The translations under genes and the position numbers were made by a program. Shown piece by piece: positions 1 through 12,450 of a stretch of DNA of 64,000 nt. This DNA comes from Lophius americanus (lineage: Eukaryota; Chordata; Actinopteri; Lophiiformes; Lophiidae): contig JBBDHG010000028.1 of NCBI GenBank assembly GCA_037951165.1, positions 7,621,001 through 7,685,000 on the forward strand, written 5' to 3'. The notes under the pieces were generated by a model. The model was not told the origin of the DNA and made no database searches. It saw only the letters and a list, made by a program, of their open reading frames with translations. The number at the start of each line of letters is the position of its first letter. The stretch's first letter is position 1.

Positions 1-930
1 CATTTTCTTTTATAGAAAATATATCATGGTCAGTTTCCTCTCATGTATTCAGGAGTCATTTCATGGAATTCAAATCTTAAGCCCATGTGTTTCAAGTGTG
101 TCGATAATGTCCCCTACTTTTTGATTGCATATAAATTTGGTGGAAATCGTGTCAGATGTTTTACAACATGCATTTGATGTACAATAAAATGTGAGAGTCC
201 AAATTAGTGGAGCTCGGGGCATAGCCACAGCTGATGGGCAGTTGTATCTACTGGACAGGAGGGAAACATTAGGATTATAAAGATTGGAGTCTTGATTTTA
301 TTTAATGAAGTACATATTCGCAAAATGTTATCCTGAAAGTCCGACATTTTGATTGTAGTTTTACTAAAGACCTTCCTGCATGGCCATGAAGTCTGTCATG
401 TTGTTGGTTACCATCATCCAGCCCTTCATAGCCCACTCATATACTGCCAAGGATTTAGTGGTGGGCGCTATTTTCCCCCACCAGTCTCTGTCTGCCGATA
501 TGTTTTGACCAGAAAATGTATCTGCCTGACAAATGTATGCATGGTTGAAACTTTCTTTCCTGTATACTTTATATTACCAAGACTGCCCACATGCACCTCC
601 CCCTCCATGGCAATGAAAATAAAATACAGGCAGGTCGGGTTAGGGCTGCTCTACTGTCAGGGTTGTATCAACAGTGAATTAGCAGCCTTACTTATCTCCA
701 ACACCTGCTGAGGGGAAAATAGCACTCCCACCCAGATCCACATATAGCTACACTGCGGATGGAGGGCCTGAATATGACTCAGTGTGCCAGCACATCACCA
801 TCACTTACGCCACAGCCAAGGAGTAGATGGATAAAGCAGAGAGGATGCCAGGCTGGTGAGGTATGCGAGAAGAAAAAAAAAAACTGGAAGATGGATAGAG
901 TGCCACCTTCAGGCAGTGCCAAAAGCAAAC
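1..930. other. Unrecognised non-coding sequence
   Basis: No recognisable gene or repeat. The longest frame (349-711, plus) is 120 codons with no motif, no repeated structure and no resemblance to a family I know, so I treat it as chance. An A-rich run sits near 871-883. Confidence 0.5.
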
Positions 931-1045
931 AATCCTGTCATCCCCGACAGCAAGTGTATAACCCTCAAAAGCCCTTAATCCCCTGCATCGTAGAACAAAT
1001 ATCCCTGATTGAACTTCTCAAATTAAATGTGAACCATTAATAATC
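931..1045 (-). repeat. CTAG-family repeat, 3'-terminal fragment
   Basis: On the minus strand this is the 3' end of the dispersed CTAG family. It keeps the hairpin arms CTGTC/GACAG, the subterminal segment corresponding to TATATCCCCGAAAA and the stretch rich in AATCCCC. The copy fades after about 110 bp and the terminal CTAG is not preserved. Confidence 0.75.
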
Positions 1046-1339
1046 TCAACAGTCAACAATTTCTATGAAGTCAACTATATGTTATAAGATCATATTCGAT
1101 ATTTACTCAATAATAAAGATAAATACAGTTAAATACAACTCAGTACAATTTTTGTGTCCAACACAGCTGCTTAATTATAGAAAAGGCATCTTGTGCTTTC
1201 CCAGCACCCACGCCACTCTGGGTGAGCACTCTGTTGTTTTTTGTTTATATGTAAGCGTAGTGTGTGTTTTGGTTTGGTCAGCAAGTGTAAAAGGGCTGCC
1301 ATCTCCATGCCAACGATGCGCTGATAGGCTGTTACTGGG

Positions 1340-2160
1340 TCACATGGTGGGTTTACATGGGACACTTTTCTCCCTTCTGTATTAAACCTTTCCAAATTGC
1401 AATGTCATTCGCCTGTTTACATGACTTGTGATCTTTTCCGACCCGGTGTTTATATGCATCGACTAATCTAATAGGATACTTTCACACATGCGGAGGCGAT
1501 CCAGCTTCCCGTTCAAAAGGTGGATCGCCTACAAGATAATGCTTTGGTGAGTTGGGCGTCGACCACCAACAAGTGCCCTGAAGAAGAATATGACAAAGAG
1601 GGCATACGCGGAAGTGACTTTTCGCCCATCTAATCATCCAAATATGTTAAAATATTTCAATGTTGCATGAATTAATGAATCTCCGGTGCAGACCAGTACA
1701 GTTTTGAAGTCGCTTTTTTTAAAATGCGGCGCTGAAAAGACTTAGCGGAGCATTATGTCGCTGGGCCTGCGCAGATACAACCTTAAACAGAAAGCTTTCC
1801 GAAACAGCGTTTACATGCAGCAACTGGCTATCTGAAAGGCTTTCCGAAAGGATTTTGACTGCCTCCTTGCAAAGGAATGAAATTCATATACAGCGGGTCG
1901 CTGCTATAAAGGGAGGTAGGTGGCCTTCTTGATGCTCTCTTGCTCTTTGGCACGCAGGCCCACTCACTTCCGGATCGCATCGTTTCCGTCCGGTGTTGTT
2001 ATATCGGTGCAAGTATGTGGCAGTGGCTTCGTTATACATGTAAAATCTAAGTTAGCAACGCGATTTTATTATAGTAGTCATTCTTATTTTGTAGGCTCTT
2101 GTCCGGTGGTCCACTATCATTGGCATTCATGGACTGCTGCAGACATACTCTGATTCTGCC
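1340..2160. other. CpG-enriched patch with recurrent TTTACATG motif
   Basis: This stretch is visibly richer in CpG and GC than its AT-rich surroundings. GTTTACATG occurs near 1350, 1415 and 1809, with a variant GTTTATATG near 1449. A perfect 10-bp inverted repeat (AGGCGATCCA/TGGATCGCCT) lies at 1494-1503 and 1521-1530. There are ETS-like CTTCCGG words near 1970 and a TATAAA near 1905. It could be a decayed DNA transposon, or a promoter/CpG island of an unseen gene. No coding exon was recognised next to it. Confidence 0.35.
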
Positions 2161-3545
2161 TGATTGGTATGTGATCCTTGGGGCGTATTTCATTAAATGT
2201 ATTAAATTTTTCCCTTTATTAATATTGCTATTATGCACAACAGGAGCTGTGCTCCTGTTTAGGTTAATTTTGGGTTCTTTGGGAAGTCATGTCCTATAAG
2301 CTGTTTTTGATTTTTAAAAAAAAAGCTCCTCCTTTTGAGAAAATATGAAGTATTATTATGAAATGATAAATATTCAATATATACCTCATCCTGTTGGTTC
2401 ATATTCACAAAATGTAGACAAATTCAGACCAACTGTTGGAAATTATGGGCCGAAAAATTAGGGTAATAAAGCTAGAGTCTAAAGTCTTCAAAATCACACT
2501 ATAACGGCTAATCACTTATCAGCTTTTCTTGTAAGTAATTATTATTATTTAAAGTGTTATAGCACCTTAGAGTAATTTGTAAATATAGCCACAACGTTCC
2601 AAAATAAAATGTAACACATAAAATTATATCATTTGTATGAAAGGATTTTAAAAAATGTCTTGGTGGAGTATAATGCAGCTGTGTTAAGATTCAGCTTGTG
2701 TTTCAACCGTGAGAACAATGCTTTAAAGTCAGATTTTGGGAGATATTTGACAACTTGTCAGAACTCCTTTGTATTATTAGACATTGTCTTAAAAGTCTGA
2801 AGACTAAAAACGTATGAAGGCATTTGTAGAGAGCGAGGATTTAGATATGTCTCACTGCAAATTTGCTTCTTATTTTCCTCTGTCTTTCACTGTCAGGTAG
2901 TTTGATGTTTTTTAATGCGCTCCTTTGAAATCTTCTTTCATCAGCAGTGCTAAGAATTTTAAGTATGCACTAATGCTTTGTTTCCTGTTGAATAAATGCA
3001 GTTGCTCAGTGACTGTACTCCCCATTGGGCCGCACTTATCTTTGAATAATGTATATATTGCTTGATCACACTCTCTTGTTCTGTGTGTTTGCAGGCATGC
3101 ATTCATGTACTCACACTCTGGCACTGAGTAAATGCATACAATAAATATTCATGTTCAGAGCTATGATGTGCTTTTATCTCCAATCAATACCCGGGGACTG
3201 CTGTTATGTTGCATTGCCCCCATTGTTTACACTGATTTCAACATAAAGAGCTTCCTTTTAAAGCAAGTTAGGCAACATGCATCTTGAACCACCATATCAA
3301 ATAAAGCACTGGTATAATTCATAGCATCAACTAGACATCACTCAGAGACCGCAAAGTTCCATCTAGGCGACTAGGTTTCACATTTTAATCAAGAGAAAAA
3401 AACAATGGAGTAAACATGACTTTTTATTCCAACAGATGATCTATGATAACTTGCCTATCAGAACATCTTTGAGTCTCAAATTCTTCAGGGAGACTGTGAT
3501 TGAAGCGTGGAAAATGATCCTTACACCTGATCCACCTTTCACTCA
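2161..3545. other. Unrecognised AT-rich sequence
   Basis: I see no gene, long repeat or RNA gene here. The short frames have no recognisable motif. Confidence 0.5.
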
Positions 3546-3549
3546 TCAT

Positions 3550-3745
3550 TCACTCATTTTCTGTAATAGTTTACCTTATTCAGGGTCCTAGGAGGGTAAG
3601 TCAAAATTGGCGAGAGGTTGGGTACAACATGGACAAGGGGGGGTCCATACCTCCAGACAATCTAGAGTCACCCATTCAGCTTCATTGCACATGGATGAGA
3701 ACATGCAACTCAATACAGAAAGGTCCACACCCAAAATGGGCAGTT
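3550..3745 (+). repeat. Degenerate copy of an abundant teleost interspersed repeat
   Basis: The order of words matches the better-preserved copies at 4.4 and 43.7 kb: a 'cattca...ttacc...cagggt' start, a 'gagtcacccattca...gcacatg' middle and an 'agaacatgcaactc...cagaaaggt' end. It is decayed but the order is kept. I do not assign a class. Confidence 0.5.
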
Positions 3746-4407
3746 AATTATATCTCACTCCATAAGTAAACATTCCAGCAACTTTCCTAAAGTCCATCAA
3801 GATTTTATGCAACATGTTGAAAAAATCCCTATCTCACTTACTGAGTATCAAAACTAAAACCACGGGTGGTTCATGAATCTTCCCAACAGAAATTTATTTA
3901 ATTTCAAAACAAAGAAAAGAGGGTAAAGCCTACGGTAGTTCTGTCAGAGTTGACATCTCGGCTTTGTGATTGTGCACTTGGTTCCATTAAAGGTGCAGGT
4001 TATTATACATTTTGATTCGTCATGCTGCTTTTAGCAGAAGGTGAGAAAACTTCAGATAATGTTGGGCCAAGTGAGTTAGGGTTAAGATGTTTAAAACATC
4101 ACTTCCTGGTGGCTACAAGGTCATTCTCCACTCATGGCTAATTCTCTTTGCCAGTCAGTTTTTATGAGGACAGGAATGTCTTCATGTCTGATAACTAACT
4201 ATTTAACAGCACATTCATCTGACCTTTTAAAGACTAGTCATTACATTCTTATCACTATTTAACCAAATAATTGTAAAAAAATTAAAAAAAAATTCAAAAC
4301 TATTTAACTATATGACCAAATAAATCAACGATAACAGATACTCCAAGCACTATCTAACAGTGACAATGACATTGCATGCTGTTGTTCAGCAGGTATAATG
4401 CATTAAT

Positions 4408-4735
4408 TAATCTTCTGCAGTCACTTATCCTGTGCAGGGTCTCAGAGGCTGGAGACTCTCCCAATTGAAACTGAACCAGAGGCAGAGTACAGCCTGTTTA
4501 TCATTTCATTACAAGGCCAACACACACAGAGACAAAAATTACACTCAATTATTACTTGGGCAATTAGAGTCACCAATTAATCCATATTACATGTTTTTGG
4601 ACTGGGGGAGGATGTTGCAGTGCCCGTATGGAGACCATGCAGACATGGCAACGACATACAAATTCAAAACAGGTAGATCTGAATCCAGAATCATGCTGTG
4701 AGGTAGCAATGCTACTCCTGACGCCACTGTGCCAC
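4408..4735 (+). repeat. Abundant teleost interspersed repeat, near full length
   Basis: Shows the familiar fish-repeat word order: CACTTATCCTGTGCAGGGT, GGCCAACACACACAGAGAC, GGGCAATTAGAGTCACCAAT, ATGTTTTTGGACTG, and a 3' end reading GCCACTGTGCCACCC. The same order occurs at 43.66 kb. Any reading frame inside belongs to the repeat. Confidence 0.75.
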
Positions 4736-5268
4736 CCATTCAGCAGGTATAATGTTCACCATATTCACCATCCTTGTGAAATATATTTGCATGCTAATAT
4801 TTACAAGTTACTAGACACTTAACTAGCCCACTAAACATGATGCACAGTGCATTCCAACCTGGATGGTGTACGAATCAATTTAATTTTAGAACTCTGTAGG
4901 AAGGTTGGATACATTTTTTTAACCTGTTATATGGGAATCCATTCAGTTGTCTGGATATTTAACTCAGAACAACAATTGTCCATAATCAAAATAGCATTAC
5001 AGAAAACAAAACCAAGCCACAGTATTTCAGTTAAAACCAAAGTGTTGGATCAACTGTGAGGCCAAAATGTGCATCATATACCTCACATCATACTGATTAA
5101 ACTTAACTTTGAGACGTGTGCATTCTTTATCTAGATTATAGATACCACCACTGGTATGATAACAGCTTTCAATAATTGGTAAGCTGCTTCCTGTCCGCTG
5201 TCTTTACCTGCAATAATTAATTAGTCTATATATACCATATATTACTCTAGTCGCTCATATTTCAGCCC
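4736..5268. other. Unrecognised sequence
   Basis: Nothing recognised beyond AT-rich unique-looking DNA. Confidence 0.45.
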
Positions 5269-5420
5269 TAGGTGGAGCTTTTTACTGAAGACAATGTTTT
5301 ACACATAGCTTCCTTACCGTAAGACATAACATCACATTTAAATTGAGAAAGGATTGCTTGTACAGCGTAGGGGATTGGGGACTTGTCCGGGATATACCGT
5401 TGCTGTTGGGGGCATAACAC
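5269..5420 (+). repeat. CTAG-family repeat, 3' fragment
   Basis: Contains the 'ggagctttttac', 'ggattgcttgtacagcgta' and 'ggggattggggacttgtcc' words of the family 3' half, in the plus orientation. The terminal CTAG is lost. Confidence 0.75.
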
Positions 5421-5847
5421 ATTGAGGAACTGTAGTATATCATATATTTTAAACTGTAAAAGTACATTTTACAGCACAACAGTACATCATTTAAAGTGTT
5501 AAGTTTTAATCTACACCACCATCATTCCTTTCAAAAATGAACCAAATCTACAAAAACATAAATTAAACCAGAGCCCCTAAGAAGCTAGGAAACATTCTTG
5601 CACATATCAAATGAGATTATACAAAGTTATTGCTCATTCTGAAGGGGATGGCTTCCTTATGATTCCAACCTTGGCTCAGGAAGGAGACCTTGAGGCAGAC
5701 ACAAGACAAACAGATTGGGTCAGAGGGAGGGAAAAGATCACACGCATATATAAAGAAAGCTGTGAGAACTCGTGATTAGCCCAGCTGAAAGTTAATGAAG
5801 TCATCAAAAGATGATATAAAATTAAAAGACATTAAGGAATCATGTTG

Positions 5848-5990
5848 CCACACATCATTGATGTAAATGCAAAAACTACTGTACGTTTCAAGGATGGGCA
5901 ATAATACACGGAAGAACTGGACATATTTCGGGAAAGGTTGGGTGTATATTTCTGACACTAGGGGGAGCAATATCTCCCAAGGATCTGTAA
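5848..5990 (+). repeat. CTAG-family repeat, internal fragment
   Basis: Holds the family's middle block: 'ggaagaactgga', 'tcgggaaaggttg', 'tatatttctgacactagg', 'gggagcaatatctcccaa'. Neither terminus is present. Confidence 0.65.
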
Positions 5991-7064
5991 ACTGTTGCGC
6001 AAACCCCCCTTAAATGAGATTAGATTTAGAAATTCAAACCTTAGAATTAAGTTCAGTTATTGTTTTATTTAATCCCATTAGACCAAGAATCCGGTCATAT
6101 GAAGAGATGGATCAGGAGAGACTGAACAACAAATAGCTTAAAGAAAGAAAGGATGGAGGACGAGAAGGGCAGAGAATTATTGTTAGGATAAAGACATCAT
6201 GGACTTCACTGGAACCCTGCAACTGGTTTTCTCTCTGTCAGAGGAAAAGGGTATGGAGTGAGAAGGCCACACTGCCGCCATCAGCTGTCAGACCAACAAT
6301 AACATCAGAAAGCAGATGGTCGCTGTTAGCATTAACTGTAAACTGCTGTTAAAATAGTTACGAAAAAATAAATGGCAACTGTTCATTTAATTAAGAATAA
6401 AGTGTAGTTTTCTCAAAACATAATAGTTTGTAGTTTACATTCAGATGTGAGTAACTCTAATATTTTATAAGTATTCATTTCTCACCAGATGACCTTTAAG
6501 AAGGATTTTCTGTTCTATTCAATCAGCGATGCAGATGGCAAGGCACAAGAATGCAAATGAAGATATTGAAGCCAGGGGTAAAGCTCTGACATTCAATCCT
6601 CTTTGGACATTATCATGAAGGGCATGGATATCAACATACAACAGGTTTTCTCCAAAGTTAGGCTCAAGAAACAGAATGAATCATCTTTATTTTTACCACT
6701 TTTGTGCCTAATTGTTTCTCTGTTTAAGATTTGTTGTTATATTTAGCAGCGTTAAATATTCTGTTTTCTCTCCAAACACAATATGCCGAACAAAGAGTGT
6801 GCTCATTAGCATGTTCTACTGCGTTGTCTTCCTTGGTTGTTTGCCCATCTTATCCTCTTCGCCTACATTTCCTGATTGATTTGTAGACTGTAAATAGGCC
6901 CCTCTTTGTGGTCTGAAAACACCACTCTGATTATTATATGATTATCAGTGAGTTTATAATTTTGCGGAGCGTAACAAAAGGATGAAACATGAATAAGGGA
7001 ATGAAAGTCATTTATAATTGCGAATTTATTGCCACACAAAGTGTAACATTAATTAAGCCAATGT
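5991..7064. other. Unrecognised sequence
   Basis: No gene or repeat recognised. Confidence 0.45.
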
Positions 7065-7159
7065 TGTACTCAATACCCCTAAAAAGCCCCAAATCCCATT
7101 GTGTACAAGCAATACCCCGATTAAAACAAAACTTAAATGTGATCTTAAGTCCAACAAAC
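7065..7159 (-). repeat. CTAG-family repeat, 3' fragment
   Basis: On the minus strand it matches the family block between the subterminal repeat and the AATTAAATGTGA segment: 'ctaaaaagccccaaatccc', 'gtgtacaagcaatacccc', 'aacttaaatgtgat'. It directly abuts a 22-bp tandem repeat. Confidence 0.7.
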
Positions 7160-7225
7160 AGTGTTTTTTTGTATTACTATTAGTGTTTCTTTGTATTACT
7201 ATTAGTGTTTCTTTGTATTACTATT
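7160..7225 (+). repeat. 22-bp tandem repeat, three units
   Basis: Three head-to-tail units of 22 bp (AGTGTTTCTTTGTATTAC followed by TATT). The first unit differs by one base (T for C at unit position 8). It is joined to the end of a CTAG-family fragment. Confidence 0.9.
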
Positions 7226-9715
7226 AGAGTGCAATGTAATCTATAGAAAAGATTGAGTCGCGTTGACCCACATGCAACAAATTTCATTACAGTGGTTTAA
7301 AAGTTGTAGCGCTGTACAGACTGCTCCTATCCTCTTTATATTTGCTAAAAGATTCTTCACTGTAATAAGTCTATCTTGTGTTAAATTACATAAAATTTAG
7401 TTCATCATTGATAATCTCTCTCTCTCTTTGCAACTCTTGACCCCATTTATGGCGGCCTCTCTTACTCTGTGTGGGCGATACCACACATTTTAGCCCTGTT
7501 TTCTGACATATTACATTTCCAACACTAGTATTAATAAATCATGTGCACAGCTCCTTGTATAAATTTTTCGTTTTACATCAAAATAGGGCGCTATGAAATA
7601 CATATTGGATGAGCATAAACTCACAATCTGTTGTTCTCAGGTGCAATGTCTGACTGTATCTCAAATAACATTTGACTGTCAAGAAGCCAAAATTAGGTTT
7701 TTTGCATATCACTGGTAAATAAACTCCACAGCAATAAGAATGAAGCTTCAACTGACTTGTTTATGTAATAACTATGCGTAGTACAAAGGCACCTCTCTCA
7801 CAGAGAAGTATGAAATACACAGTGATCCAGAATAAATTCACCCTTTCTGACTGTGAGATGGTTTGACTCCTGTTTAACAGCCATAATTATATATTTATCC
7901 ATCTCTGTGGAGTGCTCCTGTGTTCTTCATCAATGTCTTTTCAACAAGGTCAAATAACAAATTGCTCAGCTGTATATGACGTATTTCATATCTCGGGACC
8001 TTTTAAAAATGGCAACTCCACCTTTCTGCCCTGGATGTGCGCCATATTAGATTGCAATAATATTCTAATTAAAGAATGTGGTATTTGTACTGTATGCCAG
8101 TGTGTTTGTGTCATAGGTCAAACCAGATGGAGATGTTTGCTGAAAAAATATTATCCTGCTAGAACATTATTCACAAAAAACGGCCTCAAGGCCCAACAAC
8201 AGTCGATCAGTAGTTCCAGAATTTGGCGGCATGCATCTGTCACTTCACAAGTCTAAGTCTAAGAAAGTCACGCAATAACTCTGAGGAATTAATGCTTCTT
8301 TCTGCAATTAGGAGAGGCTTCATCGCATTAGTTTAAAAAGTTGATACATATATATATATTTAATAGTGTACGATTACATTAATTGAATTTAACAGCTCAC
8401 AGAGTTTTTTTTTTTTAGTGTACCTTGTTACTGTTGGTTTCGGTTTAAACTTGGATTACATGACCAGACATGAAGTGTCAGTCTCATATAATCACAATTC
8501 ATAACCAAGTCCGGATCTTTCATGCTGTGAATCATCGCAGGAGACCAGTTTGGACTGATTTGCCGAATGACAATGACAGCTGTTTGAAAATGTCACCTGA
8601 ATTAAATGTTTTCACGCTCCCTGGATGCGTTGAATAAAACACCCAGGACAAATATTCTCTAGCTGTAGCCTATGGACAAGGTTGTGAGCAACAGAGCAGT
8701 TTGATTGCTTGTGTATCCATGTGTTGGAAGACGGATGACATCAACCAGCCACTCTTTCACATCGGCTACCAACCGATATGAGATGTGCTCCCCCTCGCTA
8801 ACACCAGTGGGAGATTTTGTTCATCCCAGTGCTATGGGAGGGTTCCATTACAAGAACGACAATGCCATTATACTTGAAGGTTAACAGCAGATGTGGTCTA
8901 TCAAAAACTGCTGAATGGGACCTTAATTTTCCTGCTCCAATGGTCCTGCTGGAGTCATTCACAGTATGATGTTTTCATTTGCCAAAAAACTCCAGCAAGC
9001 AATGAAGCAGAACTGGCGTGTTTGTGCCATAAAGATGGTGCTACTGCTGCTGCTCTGAATTCCATCAACATTGTTTATTGAATAAGCTGCATTCTCACAC
9101 TTGTAACTCTGAATAATAGATGCAAAAGAATAATGACACAAGGGGATTTAACAAAGGCTGGATCTTTTGAAACAACCATCAGACTACTTAGAAGCTAAGT
9201 ACTCTTACATAAATCGAATTCCCTTCTATTGAGCAAAAAATATGACAATATGGTAAGCTAACTTTGCTTGTCTGGAATTCTGAGGAGTCCCAATGTGGCA
9301 CAGTTTGTGCAACCAGTCTTCAAGTTATTTGATAGACTTCACCTGGTCATTGAGGAAAATTAAGGGCCAATTTGATTGGAACAGAGATTGTGCAAGTCCA
9401 GCAGGGACTGGTTCCTGGTCTTCTCAATCTGTAGGGCACACTAAAGGTTCTCAATACCACAACCCTACTTATCTCTTGCTCCAGGTTGCCTTGGAACTGA
9501 TAGGGGGAAGGTGGCTCATGGCTCCAGCCAACTCTAAAGACCAACAAAGAAGAACTAAAAGATGTTGAATAGCTTGTAGTGCAGCTATGTAGTTATTCAT
9601 CCTTTTAGAATCTTTTCATGGACTCTCGCCTTCGTGCTGGCAACACCTACTTGGTTCATTTCCTCCACGGCGGTGCAAAAAACTGGCTTTGAGTCACCCT
9701 GAAAATGATTTTATT
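7226..9715. other. Unrecognised sequence, no gene seen
   Basis: Several frames of 60-114 codons occur (for example 7912-8256 plus and 9293-9568 plus). None shows a motif, signal peptide or family resemblance. A poly-T run (8406-8416) and a short TA run (8348-8359) are the only low-complexity features. Confidence 0.45.
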
Positions 9716-9991
9716 CTACAAGATGTAAATAATCTTAGAATTGTAAAAAGATCCTGCCTCTGGTTTCACTTGCCTCTCAGTAAGCCCCTTCTCCTTGTGT
9801 GACTCATTACTCAAGTATTTGGCAAAGTCGTACAGTGCCAGATCATCACATCCAAAGTAGTATGCCTGAGACAGGTAGATGTATGCGGATGCAGGGTGTA
9901 CTCCACCTCGTGACCAATAGGTCAAACGAGAGGGTAATGTAGTTGTATGAGAACAAAGATTATTAATGGTTTGCGTTGGTTGAAGGACCAA
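9716..9991 (-). pseudogene. Ferritin heavy-chain-like pseudogene fragment
   Basis: About 35 residues (roughly nucleotides 9788-9892, minus strand) follow the vertebrate ferritin-H helix A/B pattern: ASAYIYLS, AYYFGCDD, then FAKYL and SHKEK, against the family pattern ASYVYLS, AYYFDRDD, FAK, SHEER. Weaker DNA similarity continues toward 9730 (family region around EKLMK and NQRGG). Ferritin H is the ferroxidase subunit of the 24-mer iron-storage cage. Here the ferroxidase centre is damaged: the Glu before Y-A-S is replaced, Glu61 aligns with Lys, and His65 with Leu. The N-terminal third is unrecognisable and helices C-E are missing. The match runs through the YLS/AYYF region, where vertebrate ferritin genes are, as I recall, split by an intron, which suggests a processed copy. 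A diverged exon remnant is the alternative. Confidence 0.6.
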
Positions 9992-10477
9992 ATTATGACT
10001 TAAAATGTATTGATTGGATGGAGAAGATACAATGGTAACTGGGTTCTCAAGAATTACCAGAGTCCAGAAAAGTTGACTTGTGTTGGTAGCGGTAGCTGGA
10101 GAAGCTAAGCAACAGGTCAGTGTGCTATACGACGATGGGAAGAATCTACTCCTCCTTTGCTTCCGAATGGAAGAGAGCTATCCCACCTCAATACTAACGA
10201 TTGGTCCTCTACGTTCCTAGTCTCTCGTCGGTTCTGGAGAGCGTCTGTCTATACAGTGGAATCTCAAAGGTGTAGGCAGTTAGTGAAATAGTCACAGAGA
10301 GGGAGTAAACTTGAAATCAACTCAAACAATTTTCACTAAAAACATGTAATATATACACAAGGAATATAGTATAAGTATAAAACTCATCAAAACACTGAAT
10401 AGATGTAAATAAAAAAATATTAACTAACACTTAGAAAACTATTCAGATAACAAAAACAGCCATTTGTTAAAGCTGCC
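9992..10477. other. Unrecognised sequence
   Basis: No gene or repeat recognised. It lies on the 5' side of the ferritin-like fragment, but I could not trace the ferritin N-terminus into it. Confidence 0.4.
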
Positions 10478-10562
10478 CTGTAACAAATGTCAGGCTGGGA
10501 TAGGCCCCAGCATCCTCACAAGCCTGAACAGGATAAGTGGTTTCAGAAAATGGATGGAGAAA
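10478..10562 (-). repeat. Fragment of the abundant teleost interspersed repeat
   Basis: The reverse complement gives the 5' start of this repeat: CCATCCATTTTCTG, CACTTATCCTGTTCAGG and a 'GGGGCCTATCCCAGC' word. Only the first 80 bp or so is present. Confidence 0.65.
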
Positions 10563-11360
10563 TAGAATTCTTAAAACCAGTGTCAAAGGATAGTCACTAA
10601 CAGCCCAAAACAAAGCAAGTTCAGCTCATTAAAAGCAATAAAAGGTCCAGGTGGTTGGTGCCGTAAAAACCATATTCCCCCTTAACCTTTCCAAAGTGAC
10701 CCAGACCCAACTGTGTCCACCGCTGTGGAGGAAATGCACCCAGTTAGGGAGAGTTTCAATGAAAGGATTCTTCCCATGCAGCCGTAAAAGCTATTCATCA
10801 TCTGTTCTACTTCATTGGCCTTTAGAGACCCAGCAAAGCCGTTTGGAGCTGCAAGTTACTTTCCTCCCTTTGCTTTCAAAGCTGACCTGAGCTCAGTTGA
10901 ACTCTTACTTAAGCTTTGCTTTTCTCAAACCATTGTTAAAATATGTAAAAATAAGACTTTGAAATATAGATCATATCTTTAAGAAGAGACTACACGGATC
11001 TCAATGGAAGCCGAGAACGACCATGGTGGCAGATAATCATTTTTGGATGTTTTATCATGATAACGATGATAAACGATAATTAACTCGTTATCACTAGAAA
11101 ACTAACAACAATTTTTTTTTCGAGATAATGACTTAATTATCATAACTGTTTCATTTACCGCTAAATGAAAAAAAAATAGGCTGTTTATTTTTATTTTCTG
11201 AATGTTCATCAGAGATTTGGAGTCTCATAGCTGTAGCAACTGATTCAAGACGAAAATAATCTTATATTGTTTAAGCTTCGCTCATCTTCCTGGTTCTGAG
11301 TACATGTGACTCAGAATAAAATCTCAAATTGTATTCATTATCGCTAAAAGCATCAGATAC
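10563..11360. other. Unrecognised AT-rich sequence
   Basis: No gene recognised. It contains short near-palindromic runs (for example around 11053-11090, ATGATAACGATGATAAACG and neighbours) and several A/T homopolymers. Confidence 0.4.
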
Positions 11361-11930
11361 TAATTATATCCCCCAAATGTCGGGGGGGTTGATATATTTA
11401 GATATAACTTCCTCACTGTTGGTCAGATTTAGTCAAAATTTGGTGCATATGAATCAACTGGAGGAGGTATGTCACGTATATATCATATTTAACTTTTGGA
11501 GTTCATATTTACTCACTAGGGGAGGTTTATTCATGAAAGTCAGAGAACATAACTCAAAAAGTGACATGGACCATTTTCCAACTTTATACCACCATAGACT
11601 TTAATACGAGTAACAACTGCATTGATTTTGAGAAAGTTCGGTTATATACTTCTTACACTAAGGGGCGCTTCATCTCAAAAAGTTTCCGGACATTTTTCTC
11701 AACCTTTTGGCCGATTTAGTCCAAATTTGGTGTTTATGAATCTAATCGATGAGCTCTATCTTGTTTGTATCATATTTTACTTTAATAGTTCATATCGTAC
11801 CCATTAGGGGAGCTTTGTTGTATGAAAAAGACTGTCATATGGACATCACTTGACACCTCATTTCAGGGAATAATCAGGGCAGAGGATTGTGGACTTGTTG
11901 GGGATATACCAGCTGGGTAGGACAGACAGA
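11361..11930 (+). repeat. CTAG-family repeat, long copy with internal duplication
   Basis: Starts with TAATTATATCCC and its 5' hairpin (CCCCC...GGGGG) and runs to the 3' 'ggacttgttggggatatacc' block. The 'cagatttagtcaaaatttgg...catatgaatc...actcactaggggag' module occurs twice (about 11425-11530 and 11713-11820), so the copy is longer (570 bp) than the 461-bp copy at 21.6 kb. The terminal hairpin and CTAG are decayed. Confidence 0.8.
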
Positions 11931-12152
11931 AGTATAAAAACCTGTGAAAAGAAAATTCCTGCAATCCATGACTGACTTGCAAAAAAAATCATTAAGATTT
12001 TTGGTACTAGGCCTTTGTTATGCAATGAAAAGCCATTTTAAATAGCGAATTGCTGAATATCTATCCACCCCTCACCATCTTGGCATAGTAAGCACACAGG
12101 TTAGGTGAAGACAGATGAATATATAGTAGTCTAGTCTAGTTTTTAATTCATC

Positions 12153-12450
12153 ATAATTATATCCCCGAAAATTCGGCAATGTTATAGAATATCATTGCCA
12201 CCACTACAGATCCCTTGTGTAAACTCTATGACTCAAAATATATTTCATATATCATTTTCAAATTTAATACCCCATGCAAGGAATAAGTTAATTAATTTTG
12301 GGAAATGTCAGTTAAATAGTTTCACCAAAAGGGGAAACTTCATCTCTAAAGTTTTTGCGTTATAATTTCTCAATAAAGGAGATTGCTTTTACAATGCGGG
12401 GGACACGGGGCTTTTTGGAGATATACCCCTGCTATAAGGAACAGCAGACA
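12153..12450 (+). repeat. CTAG-family repeat, internally deleted copy
   Basis: Begins ATAATTATATCCCCGAAAA followed by the 5' hairpin remnant, then the 'ccaccactacagatccctt' word. It ends in 'ttttggagatatacccctgc'. The repeated middle module is missing, giving about 300 bp. Confidence 0.8.

Noticed and set aside
349..711. 120-codon plus-strand open frame
   Set aside because: No motif, no repeat or domain pattern, and no supporting promoter or splice context. Chance frames of this size are expected in 64 kb.
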